Numbered from the stretch's first letter, positions 1 to 8,911 are shown. The stretch: DNA of 64,000 bases from Streptomyces marianii (GCF_005795905.1 NZ_VAWE01000001.1:7567501-7631500); one strand, 5' to 3'. Notes: a model not told the origin generated them from the letters alone. A program made the numbers and translations.

Positions 1-235
1 GCGGTGCGGCACCCGGTGCGGTCAGCCGAACGGCGCCGTCCGGCAAGGGCGCGGCGGCGGCCAACGCCAGGCGCGGCTGCTGGCGTTGGGTGACCGCCCG
101 GCCCGCCGCGTCGACGAGCATCCACCGCCGGTCGCCTGCGAGCCCCCAGGGCTCCACGGCAGCCTCGGCCGGCGCGTGTCCGGCGACGGACTTGACCGGA
201 TGGACGTGGAGGGAGCGGAGTACAGGGGGCGCCAT
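1..235 (-). CDS. MOSC-domain protein, N-terminal part (cut by window edge)
   Basis: Reading leftwards from ATG at 235, the frame stays open to the window edge, giving about 78 residues. The N-terminus (LRSLHVHPVKSVAG, then WGLAGDRRWMLVD and TQRQQPRLAL) is the signature of the MOSC N-terminal beta-barrel found in YcbX-type proteins, which bind molybdenum cofactor or use molybdopterin-like sulfur chemistry. The C-terminal MOSC domain with its sulfur-carrying cysteine lies outside the window, so activity cannot be judged. It is transcribed in the same direction as the next gene, but its own start lies 58 bp beyond that gene's stop. Family assignment is fairly secure; the substrate is unknown. 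Confidence 0.7.
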   Translation of the reverse strand, partial: MAPPVLRSLHVHPVKSVAGHAPAEAAVEPWGLAGDRRWMLVDAAGRAVTQRQQPRLALAAAAPLPDGAVRLTAPGAAP

Positions 236-292
236 ACGGCCATCCTGCCAGGTGCTCCGCACCTACCGCCGGTCGCGCCGGCCGGACCGGTG

Positions 293-745
293 TCAGTAGC
301 CGCCGCCCTGGTACGGCCGGTTGTACGGATCGTCGTACGGTGCGGGCGCGGGTATCGGCCGGGGTGCCGCGGCCGGCCGCATCGCCTCGTAGCCGCCCGC
401 CATCGGGCGGGCCATCGGCTGCGGCTGGCCGCCCGGGTAGCCGCGCGGGCCGGCGGGCTGCTGGGGGATGTACGGGGCCGCCGCCTGCTGCAGCGGGACC
501 GGCTGTGGCACGGGCTGGGGGTAGCCGTAGGCCGGACCGGGCTGGGAGGGGGCCGCCGGAAGGGCGGGGAGGGCCGCGGGCAGCGCCGGCAGGTAGCTGT
601 TGCCGGTGTCGTACGCGGAAGGCACTCGGATCGGCGCGATCTGAGGCGTGCCCCGCTCAGCGACCAGGGAGTCGTAGATCGGGGTGTCGGGGAACGACGG
701 CGCGGAGTAGTAACCGCCACCGTAGGTGGAGCGGGGGGAGGTCAT
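293..745 (-). CDS. Proline/tyrosine/glycine-rich Streptomyces conserved protein
   Basis: A 150-residue protein beginning MTSPRSTYGGGYYSAP, with a folded-looking segment at about residues 18-50 (SFPDTPIYDSLVAERGTPQIAPI) followed by a low-complexity tail rich in Pro, Gln, Ala and Tyr that ends in PYQGGGY. There is no signal peptide or membrane segment. It resembles a small family of unknown function confined to streptomycetes (I believe DUF6643). The tail looks intrinsically disordered and could act as a flexible scaffold, but nothing in the sequence shows a function. It is divergent from the TerD-family gene, with about 240 bp between the starts that probably carry both promoters. Confidence 0.65.
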   Translation of the reverse strand: MTSPRSTYGGGYYSAPSFPDTPIYDSLVAERGTPQIAPIRVPSAYDTGNSYLPALPAALPALPAAPSQPGPAYGYPQPVPQPVPLQQAAAPYIPQQPAGPRGYPGGQPQPMARPMAGGYEAMRPAAAPRPIPAPAPYDDPYNRPYQGGGY

Positions 746-983
746 GGCACATAAGTTAAGCCCACGATGTGCTGGTTGGGGAGCCCGATAAGAGGGTTGT
801 TTGACGTGTTACTTGTGACTGGGATTCCTCAATCCGAGCGAATCTGGGAAAAACGGTCGTTCTGAAGCCTCCAAATCGTGTAAAGGACAAGCTGGGACGG
901 GGTTACCCACGGGTCGCGGGGGCTGTGCGGGCGGCGCCGCGGCTACCTTGTCCGCACACACTTCTCCGGGCACGAGGACCACG

Positions 984-2288
984 ATGGGGGCGAGGATGTC
1001 CATGCTCAAAGGAGCCAATGTTCCGGTACCCGCACTGAACGTTCGGGTCGAGTTGGGCTGGAGTTCGGGAACGGGGGTCCCGGACGTGGACGCGTCGGCG
1101 CTGCTGCTCGACTCCGGATCGGGAAAGGTCCGCTCCGACGCGGACTTCGTCTTCTACAACCAGCCGGCCCACGCCTCGGGCGCGGTGCGCCACGAGGGCA
1201 AGCACGCCGCCGACGGTGCCACGACCGACCGGCTCGCGGTCGACCTGGGGCGCGTCGAGCCCGCCGTCGAGCGGATCGTGCTCGCCGCCTCCGCCGACGG
1301 AGGCAGCTTCGGACAGGTGCCGGGACTGTACGTACGGGTCGTGGACGCCGCGGCGGGCACCGAGATCGCGCGCTACGAGAGCCAGGACGCGACGGTCGAG
1401 ACGGCCTTCATCCTCGGCGAGTTCTACCGGCGCCAGGGCGCCTGGAAGTTCCGGGCCGTGGGGCAGGGGTACGACAGCGGACTGGAGGGCCTCGCGACCG
1501 ACTTCGGCATCACCGTCGACGAACCCCGGCAGGCGGCGCCCCCGGCTCCGCCCGTGGCGCCGCGGACGCAGGCGACCCCGGTGACGCCTCCCCCGTCGGT
1601 GGCACCGTCGCACACCCCGGCACCCGTCACCGCGCCGCCGCCCGCGCCCGTACGCCTCACCAAGGTCACACTGACCAAGGAGTCGCCGACCGTCTCGCTC
1701 AGCAAGCAGGGCGGCACCTCCGGCGTCATGCGGGTCAACCTCAACTGGGAGGTGCGCAAGCAGTTCACGGGCTGGGGCGCCAAGCTCGGCCGGGCCGTGG
1801 CCATGCACGCCGATCTCGACCTCGACCTGTGCGCGCTCTTCGAACTCACCGACGGCCGCAAGGGAGTGGTCCAGGCCCTCGGCAACGCGTTCGGCGCCCT
1901 CCACCAGCCCCCGTACATCCACCTCGACGGCGACGACCGCACCGGCGCGGTGGCCGCCGGCGAGAACCTCACCATCAACCTCGACCACCGGGACAAGCTC
2001 CGCCGCGTGGTCATCTTCGTCACCGTCTACGAGGGTGCACGCAGCTTCGCCGATCTGCACGCCACCGTCACCCTCCAGCCGCAGCACGGCGCCCCCGTCG
2101 ACTTCTCGCTCGACGAGTGCACCGTCCCGTCCACCGTCTGCGCCCTCGCCCTGATCACCAACCAGGGCGGCGACCTCGTCGTTCAGCGGGAGGCCCGCTA
2201 CCTGGTGCCGGAACGCGGAGTGAGCCCCCAGCGCACCATCGATTACGCCTACGGCTGGGGCATGAACTGGACGCCGGGCAGGAAGTGA
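984..2288 (+). CDS. TerD-family protein with two TerD-like domains
   Basis: A 434-residue protein starting at ATG 984 behind GAGGA (974-978). Residues about 5-180 form a TerD domain: it opens [10 protein letters not shown] and has the [10 protein letters not shown] and [12 protein letters not shown] stretches of tellurium-resistance/stress proteins. A Pro/Ala/Thr-rich linker at about 185-225 joins a second, more divergent beta-sandwich domain ([25 protein letters not shown]). TerD domains bind calcium and occur in membrane-associated stress complexes of actinomycetes; the HLDGDDRTG acidic loop is consistent with a metal site. It resembles the TerA/TerD two-domain proteins of Streptomyces. It is convergent with the glycosyltransferase gene, 13 bp apart. 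ATG codons at 996 and 1002 are possible alternative starts. Confidence 0.8.
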   Translation: MGARMSMLKGANVPVPALNVRVELGWSSGTGVPDVDASALLLDSGSGKVRSDADFVFYNQPAHASGAVRHEGKHAADGATTDRLAVDLGRVEPAVERIVLAASADGGSFGQVPGLYVRVVDAAAGTEIARYESQDATVETAFILGEFYRRQGAWKFRAVGQGYDSGLEGLATDFGITVDEPRQAAPPAPPVAPRTQATPVTPPPSVAPSHTPAPVTAPPPAPVRLTKVTLTKESPTVSLSKQGGTSGVMRVNLNWEVRKQFTGWGAKLGRAVAMHADLDLDLCALFELTDGRKGVVQALGNAFGALHQPPYIHLDGDDRTGAVAAGENLTINLDHRDKLRRVVIFVTVYEGARSFADLHATVTLQPQHGAPVDFSLDECTVPSTVCALALITNQGGDLVVQREARYLVPERGVSPQRTIDYAYGWGMNWTPGRK

Positions 2289-2301
2289 CCTACGCCGGGC
2301 G

Positions 2302-3483
2302 TCAACGGTCGGGTGCGGCCTCGGGACGGGAGTACGTACGCCCCTTCCAGGCCGCACCCCGCCCCCGGTAGTGCTGCACCGCCGAGTCCACCGTCATCAG
2401 CAGATAGAGCAGAGCGGTGAACGGCAGCGTCGGGGCGAGCCACAGCGTCTGCCGGTAGTAGCGGAGCACCGGGACGTACGTCACCGCCATCACCGCCCAC
2501 GCCAGAAGTCCCGCCCAGCCGGCCACGGCGGACCCCGGTACCCCGGGGAGCGCCACGGCGTACACCGCGACGGGCGGTGACAGGTAGACGACCGCGAGTC
2601 CGGCGACCGTCCCCGCGAGCAGCAGCGGACTGTGGCGCAGTTGGGCGTAGGCGCTCCGGGACACCATCCGCCACAGGTCCGCGAGCCGTGGATAGGGGCG
2701 GACGCTGTCCACCCGCTCGGCGAGCCCCAGCCAGATCCGTCCGCCGGCCCGGCGCACCGCCCGTGCCACGGCGACGTCGTCGATCACCGCCTGCCGCACC
2801 GACTCCGGGATCCCGGCGCGCTCGGCCGTCTCCGTGCGCAGCAGCACACACCCGCCCGCCGCGGCCGTGGCACGCGCGGGCTCACGGTTGACCCAGCGGA
2901 AGGGGTAGAGCTGGGCGAAGAAGTACACGAAGGCCGGCACGACCAGGCGCTCCCAGCCGGTCGCCACCCGCAGGCGGGCCATCTGCGACACCATGTCCAG
3001 GCCGTTCGCGTTCGCGGCCGCGACCAGTTCGCTCAGACTGTCCGGCTCGTGCGCGATGTCCGCGTCGGTGAGCAGCAGGTAGTCGGGCCGCAGGGTGCGG
3101 GCCAGGGCGATGCCGTGCCGCAGGGACCACAGCTTGCCCGTCCACCCCGGCTCCGGGTCGCCCGGCGAGGTCACCGTCAGCGGCAGCCCGTCGTACTGCT
3201 CGCCCAGCTTGCGGGCCAGCTCGCCCGTGCCGTCCGTACTGCCGTCGTCGACGAGCACCACCGCCGCCCTGCCCGGGTAGGTCTGCCGCAGCAGCGACGG
3301 CAGGCTCTCCGGCAGCACAGCGGCCTCGTCCCTGGCCGGCACGACGATCACCACCGAGGGCCATCGGGCCGGCGTCGTCCGCCGCGGCAACCGCTGGTCC
3401 GTACGCCAGAAGAAGCCCTGCCCGAGCAGCAGCCACAGCCACGCGGCCAGGGAAGTCAGGGCGATCCACGCAAGGGGGCTCAT
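2302..3483 (-). CDS. HpnB-like family 2 glycosyltransferase
   Basis: A 393-residue membrane glycosyltransferase. There is an N-terminal transmembrane helix, then a GT-A fold with VIVVPARDEA, VLVDDGSTDG and the metal-binding DAD in LLTDADIAHEP. The acceptor-side motif (AVIDDVAVARAVRR) follows, and then several C-terminal helices. The stretches WLGLAERVDSVRPYPRL and SAYAQLRHSP are typical of proteins annotated as hopene-associated glycosyltransferase HpnB. In streptomycetes such genes are often outside the hopanoid cluster, and no squalene or hopene gene is present here, so a hopanoid role is only family-level inference. I chose the ATG at 3483, where the hydrophobic helix begins, rather than the ATG seven codons upstream. 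Confidence 0.78.
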   Translation of the reverse strand: MSPLAWIALTSLAAWLWLLLGQGFFWRTDQRLPRRTTPARWPSVVIVVPARDEAAVLPESLPSLLRQTYPGRAAVVLVDDGSTDGTGELARKLGEQYDGLPLTVTSPGDPEPGWTGKLWSLRHGIALARTLRPDYLLLTDADIAHEPDSLSELVAAANANGLDMVSQMARLRVATGWERLVVPAFVYFFAQLYPFRWVNREPARATAAAGGCVLLRTETAERAGIPESVRQAVIDDVAVARAVRRAGGRIWLGLAERVDSVRPYPRLADLWRMVSRSAYAQLRHSPLLLAGTVAGLAVVYLSPPVAVYAVALPGVPGSAVAGWAGLLAWAVMAVTYVPVLRYYRQTLWLAPTLPFTALLYLLMTVDSAVQHYRGRGAAWKGRTYSRPEAAPDR

Positions 3484-3541
3484 TCGCCGCAGTGTGCACC
3501 ACATCGCGGGGGCCGCAAGGCCCGTCGGCTAGGGTGACCGG

Positions 3542-4345
3542 GTGAAGATCGCGCTCATGGACTCGGGAATCGGCCTCCTCGCGGCGGCCGCCGCGGTGCG
3601 CCGGCTGCGGCCCGACGCCGATCTCGTCCTCTCTTCCGACCCCGACGGCATGCCGTGGGGTCCACGTACCCCGGAGGACGTCACCGAGCGCGCCCTCACC
3701 GTCGCCAGGGCGGCGGCCGCGTACCGCCCGGACGCGCTGATCGTCGCCTGCAACACCGCGTCCGTCCACGCCCTTCCGGCGCTGCGCACCGCGCTGGAGC
3801 CCGGCCTGCCGGTCATCGGCACCGTACCCGCGATCAAGCCCGCGGCCGCCGGCGCCGGCCACGTCGCCATCTGGGCCACCCCGGCCACCACGGGCAGTCC
3901 CTACCAGCGCAGGCTCATCGCGGACTTCGCCGACGGAGCCCGGGTCACCGAAGTGCCGTGCCCCGGTCTCGCCGACGCCGTCCAGTGGGCGGACCAGGCG
4001 GCCGTGGCCCGCGCCGTGGCCGCCGCGGCCGCGCTCACCCCTTCGGACGTACGCGCCGTGGTCCTCGGCTGCACCCACTACGAACTCGTCGCCGAGCGGA
4101 TCCGCGCCGCCGTGGCGGAGGGCCGCCCGGAAGGGCTCCCGCCGGTCGTCCTGCACGGCTCCGCGGGGGCCGTCGCCGCCCAGGCGCTGCGGCGCGTCGG
4201 TGCACGTCCCGCGCCCGCGGCCGCGCCCGACGGCGGTCTGGCGGTACTGCTCAGCGGCCGTGCGGCGGAGCTTCCCGGAGCAGCCCGGGCGTACGCCGAG
4301 GGCCGGCTGCTCGACGCGGTGAAACCGGTCACGCCCGCACACTGA
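3542..4345 (+). CDS. Aspartate/glutamate racemase family protein
   Basis: A 267-residue protein from GTG 3542. It has the two-cysteine racemase architecture: an N-terminal MDSGIG loop, the first catalytic cysteine in IVACNTASVHALPAL, and the second in VVLGCTHYELVAERI, as in MurI glutamate racemases. The Asp of DSG and the Thr after each Cys are present. The segment PAIKPAAA matches the MurI P-A-I/V-K-P signature. Streptomyces usually carries a separate housekeeping murI, so this could be a paralogue; substrate (Glu or Asp) cannot be decided from sequence. Its start lies 58 bp from the divergent glycosyltransferase start. Confidence 0.75.
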   Translation: MKIALMDSGIGLLAAAAAVRRLRPDADLVLSSDPDGMPWGPRTPEDVTERALTVARAAAAYRPDALIVACNTASVHALPALRTALEPGLPVIGTVPAIKPAAAGAGHVAIWATPATTGSPYQRRLIADFADGARVTEVPCPGLADAVQWADQAAVARAVAAAAALTPSDVRAVVLGCTHYELVAERIRAAVAEGRPEGLPPVVLHGSAGAVAAQALRRVGARPAPAAAPDGGLAVLLSGRAAELPGAARAYAEGRLLDAVKPVTPAH

Positions 4346-4480
4346 GCGGCGGCGCGCCGAGGAATCCGGTTCGCCCGGGACGACCTGGGCAGAAGCGGGG
4401 CAGAGGAGCCGTTCCCACGGCTCCGAGGACCTACCCACGAGGCAGTGCTCCCGAACCGGAAGGTGAGTACTGTGCGAGGC

Positions 4481-5044
4481 ATGACGGACCACCCCCGTGA
4501 CAAGGGGCAGGCCGGAGACCCGCCGCCCGCACTCTGGACCGGTCGCGCGACCAACAGACTCCAGTGGGTCCTGGCCGCCGCAGGAGCGGCCTGTATGGCC
4601 CTGGGAATCGAACTCGCCGTCGACGCGCCGTGGACGTCGGGTGTCGTCGCCCTGCTGATGTCGGTCATCGGCTGCGTCGCCGCCGGGCTGCTGATGCTCT
4701 TCGGGACCCTCGCCTTCGTCCATGTGGCGGTGAAGGTCGACAAGGACGCCATGGAGGTGCGCTGCGGCCACATGGGAGTGCCTCGGCGCAGGATCCCGCT
4801 CGCACAGGTCGTCGGCGCCGAGTTCGTCCCCAAGGTCACGCCCTGCCACTGGGGCGGCTGGGGCTGCCGCTGGCGTCCGGAGCAGGGCACCGCCGTCATC
4901 GTCCGGCGGGGCGAGGGCATCGTGCTCACCCTCGGCGACGGCCGCACCTTCACGGTCACCGTGGACGACGCGGAGGCCGCGGTCCGGGTGATCCGCGACC
5001 ACCTCCGGCCGGGAGCCTCCACGGGGACGACCACGGCCGTCTGA
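4481..5044 (+). CDS. Small two-helix membrane protein with PH-like C-terminal domain
   Basis: A 187-residue protein from ATG 4481 with GAGG just upstream. Two hydrophobic helices (about residues 27-45 and 52-80) are followed by a soluble domain with alternating beta segments (AMEVRCGHMGVPRRRIPL, TAVIVRRGEGIVLTLGDGRTFTVTVDD) and a closing helix (AEAAVRVIRDHLR). That pattern is typical of bacterial PH-like or DUF3093-type membrane proteins in actinomycetes. A tryptophan/cysteine-rich loop (PCHWGGWGCRW) is distinctive and might bind a metal or redox partner. No enzymatic motif is visible and I do not recognise a specific function. Confidence 0.65.
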   Translation: MTDHPRDKGQAGDPPPALWTGRATNRLQWVLAAAGAACMALGIELAVDAPWTSGVVALLMSVIGCVAAGLLMLFGTLAFVHVAVKVDKDAMEVRCGHMGVPRRRIPLAQVVGAEFVPKVTPCHWGGWGCRWRPEQGTAVIVRRGEGIVLTLGDGRTFTVTVDDAEAAVRVIRDHLRPGASTGTTTAV

Positions 5045-5264
5045 CCGGCGGCGGAACCCCGTCTCCCGCCTGTGGAACCCCTTGTCCCACCTGCGCGGAG
5101 AGGCGCCTCCTCCGCTGCCGGGGCGACCACCGGCCGTTGCCGGGAAGATCACCGGCCCCGTGCCCGCCGACGTCCACCCGCGCCGAGGGCGCGCGCTGCA
5201 CGGTCGTCCTCCGCACCGGGGCCGCGCCGACGCAGGCGGGCCGCGTCGCCGTAGACTCCGGCAC

Positions 5265-6869
5265 GTGAGCGCCACCATCACCCCCACCGGTACCCGGCAG
5301 CCCGTACCCGCCTCCTCCGACCGGGCCGGCCGGTTGCTGCGGCGGCTCGCCAGGCCCGCCGCGGCCGTGCTGTCCGGGGTCGTGCTGTTCCTGAGCTTCC
5401 CGCCGCGCCCGCTCTGGTGGCTGGCGCTCCCCGCTTTCGCGCTGCTCGGCTGGTGCCTCCGCGGGCGGCGGGCGCGGGCCGCGTTCGGGCTCGGCCACCT
5501 CGCCGGGCTGGGCTTCCTGCTGCCGCTGCTCGTCTGGACGGGAGAAGAGGTCGGCGCCGTCCCGTGGCTGGCCCTGGCCGCGGTCGAGGCGCTGTTCGTC
5601 GCCCTGACCGGCGTCGGCGTCGCCGTCGTGTCCCGGCTGCCGCTGTGGCCGGTGTGGGCAGCCGCCGTGTGGATCCTCGGTGAGGGGCTGCGCGCGCGGG
5701 TCCCCTTCGGCGGATTCCCCTGGGGCAAGATCGCCTTCGGTCAGGCGGACGGTGTCTTCCTGCCGCTCGCCGCGGTGGGCGGTACCCCCGTGCTGGGCTT
5801 CGCGGTCGCGCTGTGCGGCTTCGGGCTGTACGAGACGGCCCGCCGCCTCCGCCAGCAGCGGAGGACGGGCGAGTTCCCGCGCGGGCCGCTCGCCGCCGCC
5901 GCGCTCACCGTCCTCGTCCCCGTCACCGCCGCCGTCGCGGCGCTGCCCCTCGTCGACGACTCGGCCGAGGACGGCACGGCGACCGTCGCGGCCATCCAGG
6001 GCAACGTGCCGCGGCTCGGCCTCGACTTCAACGCACAGCGCCGGGCCGTCCTCGACAACCACGCGAACCGCACCGAGCAGCTCGCCGAGGACGTCGCCGC
6101 GGGCAGGGTGCCCGAGCCGGACTTCGTGCTGTGGCCGGAGAACTCCTCGGACCTCGACCCGTACCGCAACGGCGACGCACGGCTGGTGATCGACCGGGCC
6201 GTCAAGGCCATCGGGGCGCCGACCGTGATCGGGGCCGTTCTGACCCCCGACACCGGGCCGCTGCGCAACACCCTGATCACCTGGGACCCCGAGAAGGGGC
6301 CGGTGGCCACCTACGACAAACGGCACGTGCAGCCGTTCGGCGAGTACATTCCCATGCGGCCCTTCGTCCGCCTCTTCAGCTCCGACGTGGACCGGGTCCG
6401 CCGCGACTTCGGCCCCGGCGACAAGGTGGGCGTCTTCGATCTGGCGGGCACCAAGGTGGGCCTCGCCACCTGCTACGAGGCCGCCTTCGACTGGGCGGTG
6501 CGGGACACCGTCACGCACGGTGCCCAGCTGATCTCCGTTCCCAGCAACAACGCCACCTTCGGCCGCAGCGAGATGACCTACCAGCAACTGGCGATGTCCC
6601 GGGTGCGGGCGGTCGAGCACAGCAGGGCCGTCGTGGTGCCCGTCACCAGCGGTGTCAGCGCCGTCATCCGGCCGGACGGGACGATCGTCCAGCAGACCCG
6701 GATGTTCACCCCGGACGCCCTGGTCGCCGAGGTGCCGCTGCGTTCCTCCCTGACTCCCGCGACCCGCGTGGGCACTCTCCCCGAGGGCGTCCTCGCAGTA
6801 CTCGCGCTGGGCGCCATGGGCTGGGTGGGTCGCACCCGCGCGAAGGAGCGTCGGGCCGCGGCCCGTTAG
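5265..6869 (+). CDS. lnt: Apolipoprotein N-acyltransferase
   Basis: A 534-residue enzyme from GTG 5265 that transfers a fatty acyl chain to the N-terminal cysteine of lipoproteins at the membrane. It has an N-terminal multi-helix membrane region (LFLSFPPRPLWWLALPAFALLGW, then GGFPWGKIAFGQ) and a periplasm-side nitrilase domain. The catalytic triad is visible: Glu in VLWPENSSDLDP, Lys in TYDKRHVQPFGEY and Cys in GLATCYEAAFDWAVR. The SVPSNNATFGRSEMTYQQ segment is the usual substrate-loop region. Streptomycetes often have two lnt genes; which one this is cannot be told here. The NUDIX gene follows after 9 bp and is likely co-transcribed. Confidence 0.93.
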   Translation: MSATITPTGTRQPVPASSDRAGRLLRRLARPAAAVLSGVVLFLSFPPRPLWWLALPAFALLGWCLRGRRARAAFGLGHLAGLGFLLPLLVWTGEEVGAVPWLALAAVEALFVALTGVGVAVVSRLPLWPVWAAAVWILGEGLRARVPFGGFPWGKIAFGQADGVFLPLAAVGGTPVLGFAVALCGFGLYETARRLRQQRRTGEFPRGPLAAAALTVLVPVTAAVAALPLVDDSAEDGTATVAAIQGNVPRLGLDFNAQRRAVLDNHANRTEQLAEDVAAGRVPEPDFVLWPENSSDLDPYRNGDARLVIDRAVKAIGAPTVIGAVLTPDTGPLRNTLITWDPEKGPVATYDKRHVQPFGEYIPMRPFVRLFSSDVDRVRRDFGPGDKVGVFDLAGTKVGLATCYEAAFDWAVRDTVTHGAQLISVPSNNATFGRSEMTYQQLAMSRVRAVEHSRAVVVPVTSGVSAVIRPDGTIVQQTRMFTPDALVAEVPLRSSLTPATRVGTLPEGVLAVLALGAMGWVGRTRAKERRAAAR

Positions 6870-6878
6870 GGTCGGTTC

Positions 6879-7361
6879 ATGGGCATCCCCGATTTCATCC
6901 GTGAGATCCGGACCACCGCCGGTCACCAGCTGCTCTTCCTGCCGGGGGTCAGCGCCGTGGTCTTCGACGACGGGGGACGGGTGCTTCTGGGAAGACGCGC
7001 CGACACGGGCAAGTGGTCGATCATCGGCGGCATCCCGGAACCGGGGGAGCAGCCGGCCACGGCAGCGGTGCGCGAGGTGTACGAGGAGACCGCCGTACGC
7101 TGCGTCCCCGAGCGCATCGTGCTCGTCCAGACGTTCGCACGGCCGGTGACCTACCCCAACGGCGACCGGTGCCAGTTCATGGACGTGTGCCTGCGCTGCC
7201 GGGCGGTCGGCGGTGAGGCACGCGTCAACGACGAGGAGTCGCTGGAGGTGGGGTGGTTCCCCGTCGACGCGCTGCCCGAGCTCGAGGAGTTCGCCCTCTT
7301 CCGGATCAAGCAGGCGCTCACCGACGGCCCGACGTGGTTCGACTCTACGCTGGCCGATTGA
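6879..7361 (+). CDS. NUDIX hydrolase
   Basis: A 160-residue NUDIX-fold pyrophosphohydrolase from ATG 6879. The full NUDIX box is present as GGIPEPGEQ, then AAVREVYEETAV, supplying the RE and EE metal-ligating residues. It is preceded by the substrate-fold strands SAVVFDDGGRVLLGRR. The family hydrolyses nucleoside diphosphates linked to another moiety. The C-terminal part (NGDRCQFMDVCLRCRAVGG) resembles actinobacterial NUDIX proteins annotated only at superfamily level. It lies 9 bp after lnt, probably in one transcript. The substrate is not predictable. Confidence 0.88.
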   Translation: MGIPDFIREIRTTAGHQLLFLPGVSAVVFDDGGRVLLGRRADTGKWSIIGGIPEPGEQPATAAVREVYEETAVRCVPERIVLVQTFARPVTYPNGDRCQFMDVCLRCRAVGGEARVNDEESLEVGWFPVDALPELEEFALFRIKQALTDGPTWFDSTLAD

Positions 7362-7448
7362 ACTATGGGCGTTGGCCATATCGGTCGGCGTCGACTTCCC
7401 CACCGTTGGCGGCAGCGCGGAAGTCAACCCGCTGGCCGGTAACGCCGA

Positions 7449-7651
7449 TGATCCCGGGCAGCTTCACGGTTCACGGCATCGACTTCGGGGCGAGCGCGGC
7501 CTGGGGTGCGGGCGTGAACATGGGAATTGAGTTCGGGATCGGCGCGGAAAATCCCAAGGGGAAGCAAGTTTGGGCGGCGCATGGAGGGATTGAATGCCTG
7601 CAGAAGTGGAAATCTCCATCGGATGCAATTTCACCGGCAGCGGTGGAATGA
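7449..7651 (+). CDS. Possible small ORF or decayed gene
   Basis: A 67-residue frame starting MIPGSFTVHGIDFGASAAW and containing GIEFGIGAENPKGKQ. The composition (Gly-, Ala-, Ile-rich, lower GC than neighbours) differs from random shadow ORFs. There is no convincing ribosome-binding site. A second frame beginning at 7594 continues with similar character, so this may be one gene broken by a frameshift, or two overlapping small ORFs. No family is recognised. Confidence 0.25.
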
Positions 7652-7683
7652 TCAAGGATGCTATCAGCGACCTGTTCGGCTGA
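7594..7683 (+). CDS. Candidate 29-residue peptide ORF
   Basis: ATG 7594 sits 5 nt after GGAGGG (7583-7588), one of the best ribosome-binding sites in this stretch. It opens a frame that starts MPAEVEISIGCNFTGSGG and ends DAISDLFG at a TGA (7681-7683). A strong intrinsic terminator follows 30 nt later, as expected for a short transcript. It may instead be the C-terminal end of a frameshifted gene whose first part is the 7449-7651 frame. No homologue is recognised. Confidence 0.35.
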   Translation: MPAEVEISIGCNFTGSGGMIKDAISDLFG

Positions 7684-7712
7684 TCTCCTATCTATGAACC
7701 CTGATGTCAGGT

Positions 7713-7742
7713 GGCCTGCCGCACCCATGAGTGCGGCAGGCC
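7713..7742 (+). terminator. Intrinsic terminator-like hairpin
   Basis: A perfect 12-bp stem (GGCCTGCCGCAC with GTGCGGCAGGCC) and a 6-nt loop, directly after the small peptide ORF and before the small membrane protein. There is no U-tract, which is common for actinobacterial terminators. Confidence 0.75.
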
Positions 7743-7770
7743 GTCCGGCGATTTACGATCTCATAGGGCG

Positions 7771-8004
7771 ATGAAAATGAAACTTGCTGCAAAATTCAGT
7801 GACGACATCATTGTCAGGGTGGGGTTTGCCCCCTTCATGCTGATAATTGGCCTCCTGGTCCTGGCCAACTACAAGGGGGTTGTCGAGAAGGTTTACCTCA
7901 AGAGTCAGAGAAGGGCGGCCACCCCTTTCTGGGTCATCCTTTTTCGTGTGGGTGGATCCTTTTGGGCGATCGCCGCAATCACCTTGCTCATCGGGATCTG
8001 GTGA
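7771..8004 (+). CDS. Small membrane protein
   Basis: A 77-residue protein from ATG 7771. It has two hydrophobic segments, VGFAPFMLIIGLLVLANY (about residues 17-34) and FWAIAAITLLIGIW at the C-terminus, separated by a basic loop with YLKSQRRAATPFW. GC content and codon use are lower than in the core genes on its left, which suggests recent acquisition. No ribosome-binding site of note and no family recognised. Confidence 0.5.
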   Translation: MKMKLAAKFSDDIIVRVGFAPFMLIIGLLVLANYKGVVEKVYLKSQRRAATPFWVILFRVGGSFWAIAAITLLIGIW

Positions 8005-8077
8005 CGGCTGCACGGCTTCGGGGCCACCCCGTGTGTACGGGGCACCCGGTGCGGCGCCGATCAGCGGGAGTGTCTAA

Positions 8078-8911
8078 TTAGAGGTTGATCCTGGCGAGGA
8101 AGGAGCCGACTGCTGCGGCAACCTCGGGGGCCTTCTGCTCCATGAGAGGGATCATTCCGTCCTCGATCTCGACGACAGCCACGGACTTCGCGTTGGTGTA
8201 GACCTCGCGAAGTCTGTCTGTGTGCGGGTAAGACACCGGGTCTGCGGTGGCAGCGATGATCAGGACGGGAGCAGTGACCAGTCCGACCCTTTTCTCCATC
8301 TCGTAGGTAGCGCACGCACGGTGGCCCTCGGTCGGATCGACGCCCTCGGTGAGGGCGTCACGGATGAAGCGATGCAGAATTTCTGGATGGCCCTTGGGGT
8401 AGAGCGGGTAGCGCTTCGCCCAGAGTGCCATGAGGTGGGAACCATCCTCCTGTGCCGGCGCGTCATCCACGCCGTACGCCGGGTCGCTGGGATCCATGTT
8501 CGCCGCGGCTTCACGGAATTCTTCGTCTACCCATTCGCCCGCAGACATGATGGCCGCAGTGATCCGCTCCGGTACTGCGGAAGCAACTTCTGAGGCCACG
8601 AAGTAGCCGGTGTGGTGTCCGAGTATCGCGAATCGGCGAAGGCCCAGTGCATCGGCAAGGGCGATGACGCCGGCCGCGTAGTCTTCGATCCTCTGAGGGG
8701 CCGGAAACTTTGCCGACATGCCGAAGCCGTACATGTCCATGGCGATCACGCGACGTTCTACCGCGAGTAGGGGCTGCACCTCGCGGAACTCGTCAAGTGA
8801 GCGCGGGGTTTGGTGGACGAGGATCATCGGTTCACCGGTTCCTGCCTCGGCATAGTGAAGCTGCCCCAATGGGGTGTCCGCGTACCCATAGCGCAGGGAA
8901 ATGTTCGACAT
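8078..8911 (-). CDS. Alpha/beta hydrolase-fold protein with His at the nucleophile position
   Basis: A 277-residue protein with the alpha/beta-hydrolase scaffold: MILVHQTPRSLDEF at the oxyanion strand, VIAMDMYGFGMSAK, a nucleophile elbow, and a late acidic strand ATADPVSYPHTDRL. The elbow reads GHHTG (residues 98-102), so position 100, normally Ser, Cys or Asp, is His. The usual catalytic His near the C-terminus is not obvious either (DGMIPLMEQ instead of a GxH). It may belong to a non-hydrolytic or cofactor-independent subfamily that keeps the fold but uses different chemistry. It stands alone, transcribed leftwards, with codon use less GC-extreme than neighbours. The fold call is firm; function is unknown. 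Confidence 0.75.
   Translation of the reverse strand: MSNISLRYGYADTPLGQLHYAEAGTGEPMILVHQTPRSLDEFREVQPLLAVERRVIAMDMYGFGMSAKFPAPQRIEDYAAGVIALADALGLRRFAILGHHTGYFVASEVASAVPERITAAIMSAGEWVDEEFREAAANMDPSDPAYGVDDAPAQEDGSHLMALWAKRYPLYPKGHPEILHRFIRDALTEGVDPTEGHRACATYEMEKRVGLVTAPVLIIAATADPVSYPHTDRLREVYTNAKSVAVVEIEDGMIPLMEQKAPEVAAAVGSFLARINL

Noticed and set aside
2882..5728. A 948-codon open frame on the minus strand.
   Set aside because: It runs antisense through the racemase, membrane protein and lnt genes, has a low-complexity Arg/Gly/Pro-rich translation and no family motif; it is an artefact of high third-position GC.
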